Positions 6,429 to 9,763 of a stretch of 9,763 bases of DNA are shown here, in pieces. The DNA is from Tardiphaga sp. (lineage in GTDB: Bacteria; Pseudomonadota; Alphaproteobacteria; Rhizobiales; Xanthobacteraceae): the NCBI GenBank assembly GCA_014377915.1, contig JACMOT010000592.1, positions 1 through 9,763 on the forward strand, given 5' to 3'. Positions within the stretch are counted from its first letter, which is position 1. The number at the start of each line of letters is the position of its first letter. The notes under the pieces were generated by a model that searched no databases, was not told the origin of the DNA, and worked only from the letters and a program-made list of their open reading frames with translations. Both the position numbers and the translations under genes were made by a program.

Positions 6429-7562
6429 TTAATGCCGGGCGATCGCCCGGCGGTAACCCTCAATAATTCCGTCGACCATCGCGTTCTGTGAAAAGTGCAG
6501 GAAAATGCGCTGGCGCAGCGCCTGGGCGCGCCGAAGCGTCGCTTCGCGATGGTCGAGCGAGGCGGCAATGGCGCTAGCCATCGCCACGGCACTGGCGGGG
6601 GTAAACATCGCGTCGGTGTGGGTATCGAAGATCTCGGGAATGCCGCCGATCCGGGCGGCGATCATCGGTATGCCAGCGGCGCCGGCTTCGATCACCACAT
6701 AGGGCATCGAATCGCCGCGCGACGGAACCACCAGCAGACGGCCTTGCGAAAATCCGTAGCGTGGCTTGACGTGACCGATCAGGCGGACGGCGTCGGTCAA
6801 CCCCAAGCGGTGCACCTGCGCCTTCAGCGCTTCGGTTTCTTCACCGTCACCGCCCAGCGTCAACGTCACCGGCCGGCCCTCGGCGCGCAGCCGTGCCACG
6901 GCATCGATCAGCAGATCGGCGCCCTTGATGTGACGAAATTCACCGACATAAGCGAGGTCGGTGGCATCGTCAGCAAGTTTGACCGGATCGAATTCAGCCG
7001 CCGTCACGCCATTGAAGACGCAGTTCACCAGGCCGGTCGGCTTGCCGATCACGCGCTGGAAGGTGTCGCGCGCGAACGCGCTCTCGAACAGGAACAATTC
7101 GGTGCGCTCCATCAGCCAGCGTTCGAGACGGGCGTAGAACGCGCCCTTCAGCGTGTCCGGCGGATAATGCAGCGAGCCGCCATGCGGCGTATAGACGCGG
7201 ATCGTGTTGTTCGATGCTGCCTTCAGACGCACGAAGGCGCCCGCCTTGGCGCCGTGGCCGTGCAGCACGTCCGGCTGGATCTGACGGACCATCTGCATGA
7301 ACCGGCGCCACGCGATCACGTCGGTCGGATGCGGTTCGCGGCGGATCGGCAGGCGATGCACGCCAAGCGTCAGCCGCGGCGCGATCTCGGCCAATGCGGC
7401 CGCGGCGCGGTCGCCGCCGGTCAGGCTGTCGGCGATGATGCCGACTTCGTGTCCGCGTTCGGCCTGGCCATTGGCGAGGTCGATGATGTGGCGAAAGATC
7501 CCGCCCACCGGTGCCCGGACGGCGTGAAGGATGCGCAGCGGCTTATCGGTCTTGGCTACCAT
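6429..7562 (-). CDS. GT4-family glycosyltransferase
   Basis: This GT-B fold retaining glycosyltransferase (377 residues from this start) probably adds one sugar to the lipid-linked EPS unit on the cytoplasmic face. From the alternative first Met at 7574 (381 residues) the landmarks are: APVGGIFRHIIDLA (21-34), the Gly-rich N-terminal nucleotide-fold loop; HGHGAKAG (105-112); VYTPHGG (127-133); GEFRHIKGADLLIDA (211-225), where the C-terminal Glycos_transf_1 domain begins; GGDGEE (241-246); and PSRGDSMPYVVIEA (284-297). The last is the E-x7-E donor-binding motif, with Asp288 in the first position and Glu296 in the second, a conservative change. Start choice: the ATG at 7574 abuts the AAGG, whereas the ATG at 7562 has GAAGGATGG at useful spacing and lies two bases after the upstream gene's TGA, so coupled translation is likely. 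No membrane segment is evident. Sugar specificity is unknown. Confidence 0.9.
   Translation of the reverse strand: MVAKTDKPLRILHAVRAPVGGIFRHIIDLANGQAERGHEVGIIADSLTGGDRAAAALAEIAPRLTLGVHRLPIRREPHPTDVIAWRRFMQMVRQIQPDVLHGHGAKAGAFVRLKAASNNTIRVYTPHGGSLHYPPDTLKGAFYARLERWLMERTELFLFESAFARDTFQRVIGKPTGLVNCVFNGVTAAEFDPVKLADDATDLAYVGEFRHIKGADLLIDAVARLRAEGRPVTLTLGGDGEETEALKAQVHRLGLTDAVRLIGHVKPRYGFSQGRLLVVPSRGDSMPYVVIEAGAAGIPMIAARIGGIPEIFDTHTDAMFTPASAVAMASAIAASLDHREATLRRAQALRQRIFLHFSQNAMVDGIIEGYRRAIARH
6434..6451 (-). terminator. 18-bp perfect palindrome at the end of the GT4 gene
   Basis: GCCGGGCGATCGCCCGGC is a perfect palindrome that folds as a 7-bp all-GC stem with a GATC loop. It covers the last codons of the GT4 gene. 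On the minus strand it is followed by ATTAACTCTTCTTAACC, a weak T-rich tail containing the stop codon. This could be an attenuator or weak terminator lowering readthrough into the sugar-phosphate transferase gene, or simply a protein-coding coincidence. Confidence 0.35.
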
Positions 7563-7564
7563 GT

Positions 7565-7945
7565 TCACAACCATCCTTCGTCGATTAAAACCGTATCGTC
7601 GGAGCTGACCGGCGTGCCGAGCGGTACCATGGCGTGCCGCGATCCCTTCAGGATGAGATGGGAAAGGGGGATCGCGCGGTCGACGCCGATCGCGCAGGTA
7701 TCGGTGAGGCCTTCCTGGCCGTAGACCAGAACGCGCAGCCGATAGCCGGCATCAAGGTGGTCGTCGGGCTCGTTGATCCGCGCAGGCGCGGCCACTGGCG
7801 TGCGTCGCGCCGCCGTCTGGCCATGGGTCATGATATCAAGACTGCCGGCGGCTGGCATCGCGGCCACAGGACGCGGGCGTCCCATGCCGCCGGACAGGGC
7901 CAGCATGCCCAGGACACAGGAGAATATGGTGCGCGCGCATCGCAT
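7565..7945 (-). CDS. short polysaccharide-export-like protein, apparently internally deleted
   Basis: This 126-residue protein appears related to Wza/ExoF/GumB-type outer-membrane export proteins. Residues 1-30 form a signal peptide (MRCARTIFSCVLGMLALSGG), with no clear lipobox. DDHLDAGYRLRVLVYGQEGL (61-80) matches the start of the Poly_export domain (usual form: Y-R-L-x-V-x-V-Y/F-G-Q-E-G-L). The end, VPLGTPVSSDDTVLIDEGWL (107-126), resembles the usual family ending (VPL..P..PGDTV.V.ERWF). In relatives as I remember them, roughly 80-100 residues lie between these blocks and carry the rest of Poly_export and the SLBB domain. Here only about 26 residues do. There is no frameshift or internal stop. 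The final ERWF is changed to DEGWL. The gene is first in the minus-strand operon and overlaps or abuts the GT4 start. It may be a decaying gene kept as a leader for coupled translation, or a genuine minimal form. No good Shine-Dalgarno is seen before the ATG at 7945. Confidence 0.65.
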   Translation of the reverse strand: MRCARTIFSCVLGMLALSGGMGRPRPVAAMPAAGSLDIMTHGQTAARRTPVAAPARINEPDDHLDAGYRLRVLVYGQEGLTDTCAIGVDRAIPLSHLILKGSRHAMVPLGTPVSSDDTVLIDEGWL

Positions 7946-8062
7946 CTGGCAAACTCACAAACACCAGGTTCAATAGCAGGCTTCGTGGTTAACAAAAGGT
8001 GATCGCGCGCAGCGATGCACGTATATCTGGTATCGGCGCGCCGAATTAACCGCGCGGCAACC

Positions 8063-8078
8063 TTAATCGATTTTAATC
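8063..8078. promoter_or_regulatory. direct repeat TTAATC x2 at 10-bp spacing in the divergent promoter region
   Basis: TTAATC occurs at 8063-8068 and again at 8073-8078, exactly one helical turn apart. A further TTAA is at 8046-8049 and a GTTAAC at 7989-7994. All lie in an AT-rich patch of the 176-bp gap between the divergent export and chain-length genes, about 45 bp before the latter's start. Such phased repeats are typical of binding by a dimeric regulator, for example an OmpR-type response regulator. The spacing TTAA-N6-TTAA is one base short of the CtrA consensus (N7). No clear -35/-10 elements were recognised. Confidence 0.35.
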
Positions 8079-8110
8079 AGAGCTGTTGAGTAGGCGCGGG
8101 AGCGTCCGGT

Positions 8111-8115
8111 AGGAG
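8111..8115 (+). promoter_or_regulatory. Shine-Dalgarno for the chain-length/export gene
   Basis: AGGAG lies six bases before the ATG at 8122. A second ATG at 8117 (ATGCGATG) is only one base from the AGGAG and in another frame, so spacing selects 8122. Confidence 0.7.
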
Positions 8116-8121
8116 TATGCG

Positions 8122-9763
8122 ATGCGTTTGGCATTCTGGCGTGCGGGTGCGGATAAGAAATCCGTCTCTTCGGCCGTGGCGCCCCCGGCCTTCGAGGCCT
8201 CGGTTGCGCCAAAGGCCACTCGGCCTGGTCGTGATGTCACGGCCTCCGGAAACGCGGTGCAGCCATCGCCGCAACTCGGCGACGTCGATCTGCATGCGTT
8301 ATGGCAGGCGCTGCGCCGCAAGAAGGCGCGGGTGTTGGTTCCGACCTTGCTCGTGGGCGTGCTCGCGCTTACAGCGGTCAATCTCATCACGCCGCGCTAC
8401 AAGTCTGAAGCCCGCATCCTGATCGATGGCCGCGAAAACATCTTCCTGCGCCCCAATGGCGAGCGCAATGAAGAGCGGACCTCGCTGGATGCCGAGGCGG
8501 TCACCAGCCAGGTGCAGTTGCTGCTGTCGCGCGACCTCGCCCGCGAGATCATCAAGAAGAACAAGCTGGCGGATCGTCCGGAATTCGATCCGGTGCTGCA
8601 GGGCATGTCGCCGGTGAAGAGTCTGCTGGCGCTGTTCGGGATTGGGCGCGATCCGTTTTCGCTGACGCCGGAAGAACGCGTGCTCGATGCCTATTTCGAG
8701 CGGCTGACCGCCTACGCCGTCGACAAGTCGCGCGTCATGGTAATCGAATTTCAGTCGCACGATCCGGAACTGGCGGCGCGGGTCGCCAATTCCATCGCCG
8801 ACGGCTATCTGACGATGCAGCAGGGCGCGCGGCAGGAGCAGGCGAAGTCCGCTGGGCAGTGGTTGTCCGGTGAAATCGACAGCCTGCGCAAGAAGGTCGC
8901 GGAAGCGGAATCGCGCGCGGAGGATTTTCGTTCCAAGTCCAGTCTTTTCATTGGTACCAACAATACCTCACTGTCGAACCAGCAGCTCGGCGAGATTAAC
9001 ACCCAGCTCAACAATGCGCGCGCGCTGCGGTCGGACGCGGAATCAAAGTCGCGGATGATCAAGGACATGATGCAGTCCGGCAGGCCGATCGAATCCTCCG
9101 AGGTGCTGAATTCCGAACTGATCCGGCGATTGTCCGAGCAGCGCGTCACGTTGCGCGCGCAATTGGCCGAACAGTCGTCGACGCTGCTGGATGGTCATCC
9201 GCGCATCAAGGAGCTGAAGGCCCAGCTCACCGATCTCGACCGCCAGCTCCGCGAGGAAGCGGCCAAGCTGTCGCGCTCGCTGGAGAATGACGCCCGCATC
9301 GCGGCCGGCCGTGTCGAGGGCCTGAGCAGCAGCCTCGAACAGGTCAAGCGGCAGGCCACGTCCAGCAATGGTCAGGACGTGCAGGCGCGCGCGCTGGAAC
9401 GCGAGGCCAAGGCGCAACGCGATTTGCTCGAATCCTATCTGGCCAAATATCGCGAGGCGACGACGCGCGAGAACATCGAGGCCGCGCCGGCCGACGGCCG
9501 CATCATCTCGCGGGCCATCGTCTCCAATACCCCGGCCTATCCGAAAAAGCTGCCGATCGTGCTGATTGCGACGCTGGCGACCTTGATGCTCACCGCCGGC
9601 AGCGTCATGACCGGCGAATTGCTGCGCATGACCGCGCCGCGCCTCGTGCCGCCCAAGGGCGGCGTCGCCGCGCCGACGCGCGTCGAGCCAATCCTGTCGC
9701 CATCGGTAGTCCCTACCCATGTCGAACCGGCCGTCGTGGCGGCGCCGGCACCGGCGCCGGTCG
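8122..9763 (+). CDS. Wzz/GumC/ExoP-type polysaccharide co-polymerase (3' end outside window)
   Basis: This EPS chain-length and export protein runs open for 547 codons to the window edge. It has a 60-residue N-terminal cytoplasmic extension rich in Ala/Pro/Ser. DVDLHALWQALRRKKAR (54-70) is the family's entry motif, followed by membrane segment 1 (about 71-89). The periplasmic region begins TPRYKSEARILID and carries two long coiled-coil stretches (about 234-275 and 344-412), with the conserved DGHPRIKELKAQL around His359. The Pro-containing block VSNTPAYPKK precedes membrane segment 2 (about 477-497). After it comes a Pro/Ala/Val-rich cytoplasmic linker. In GumC/Wzc/ExoP relatives this position leads to a tyrosine autokinase domain, which here would lie past the window if present. 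The protein works with the polymerase and the export partner to set polymer length. It is divergent from the minus-strand EPS operon. The start at 8122 is set by AGGAG six bases upstream. Confidence 0.92.
   Translation, partial: MRLAFWRAGADKKSVSSAVAPPAFEASVAPKATRPGRDVTASGNAVQPSPQLGDVDLHALWQALRRKKARVLVPTLLVGVLALTAVNLITPRYKSEARILIDGRENIFLRPNGERNEERTSLDAEAVTSQVQLLLSRDLAREIIKKNKLADRPEFDPVLQGMSPVKSLLALFGIGRDPFSLTPEERVLDAYFERLTAYAVDKSRVMVIEFQSHDPELAARVANSIADGYLTMQQGARQEQAKSAGQWLSGEIDSLRKKVAEAESRAEDFRSKSSLFIGTNNTSLSNQQLGEINTQLNNARALRSDAESKSRMIKDMMQSGRPIESSEVLNSELIRRLSEQRVTLRAQLAEQSSTLLDGHPRIKELKAQLTDLDRQLREEAAKLSRSLENDARIAAGRVEGLSSSLEQVKRQATSSNGQDVQARALEREAKAQRDLLESYLAKYREATTRENIEAAPADGRIISRAIVSNTPAYPKKLPIVLIATLATLMLTAGSVMTGELLRMTAPRLVPPKGGVAAPTRVEPILSPSVVPTHVEPAVVAAPAPAPV

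Noticed and set aside
6495..7724. 409-codon open frame on the plus strand opposite the GT4 gene
   Set aside because: It is an antisense shadow rich in Arg/Gln/His with no recognisable domain. It spans two well-supported minus-strand genes.
8063..8076. CtrA binding site (TTAA-N7-TTAA)
   Set aside because: The spacing is six, not seven, so it is reported only as a phased direct repeat.
9043..9720. 225-codon open frame on the minus strand inside the chain-length gene
   Set aside because: It is an antisense shadow. The plus strand shows a continuous Wzz-like protein with coiled coils and the second membrane segment.
1..9763. CRISPR array, toxin-antitoxin pair, phage defence system or riboswitch
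   Set aside because: No regularly spaced repeats, no paired small toxin/antitoxin-like genes, no nuclease or helicase motifs and no recognisable riboswitch core were seen. The genes are explained by EPS synthesis and an IS remnant.

Overview
The window looks like chromosomal DNA from an alphaproteobacterium of the Bradyrhizobium / Rhodopseudomonas / Afipia type (Nitrobacteraceae). This is inferred from the high-GC codon use of the main genes, the gene set and the protein style, and no database search was possible. Most of it is part of an exopolysaccharide (EPS) or capsule biosynthesis locus of the Wzx/Wzy type. A short, more AT-rich accessory patch lies at the left end.

Left end (1-1058). 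The window opens inside a tRNA-Pro(GGG) gene, of which the 3' part with its encoded CCA is present. Next come a possible C-terminal gene scrap, a strong hairpin, a small secreted four-cysteine protein on the minus strand (267-557), and the 3' remnant of an IS3-family insertion sequence (about 749-1058). A tRNA 3' end followed by low-GC orphan DNA and a broken IS is the usual look of an old integration site.

Middle (1059-3302). A multi-pass GT-C glycosyltransferase of the ArnT/PMT_2 type (1190-2794) is followed by two hairpins. A small secreted Gly/His/Arg-rich protein (3022-3255) comes next and ends at a textbook bidirectional terminator (3273-3302).

Right part (3320-9763). The EPS genes lie here. 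On the minus strand, in transcription order, are a short polysaccharide-export-like protein (7945-7565), a GT4 glycosyltransferase (7562-6429, translationally coupled to it), a polyprenyl-phosphate sugar-1-phosphate transferase (6320-4782) and an O-antigen ligase/Wzy-type polymerase (4594-3320). Facing away from them across a 176-bp intergenic region is a Wzz/GumC/ExoP-type chain-length and export protein (8122 onward), cut by the window end.

Taken together, the sugar-phosphate transferase starts the lipid-linked repeat unit, the GT4 enzyme adds a sugar, the polymerase joins repeat units in the periplasm, and the Wzz-like protein with an export partner controls chain length and secretion. The flippase and further glycosyltransferases are not in view. 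The most notable oddity is the export protein. It keeps the family's beginning and end but appears to lack roughly the central half, without any frameshift. I found no evidence of a wholly new system. The points most worth checking are the shortened export protein, a tRNA-Pro with A at position 37, the four-cysteine orphan beside the tRNA, and a helically phased direct repeat in the divergent promoter region.
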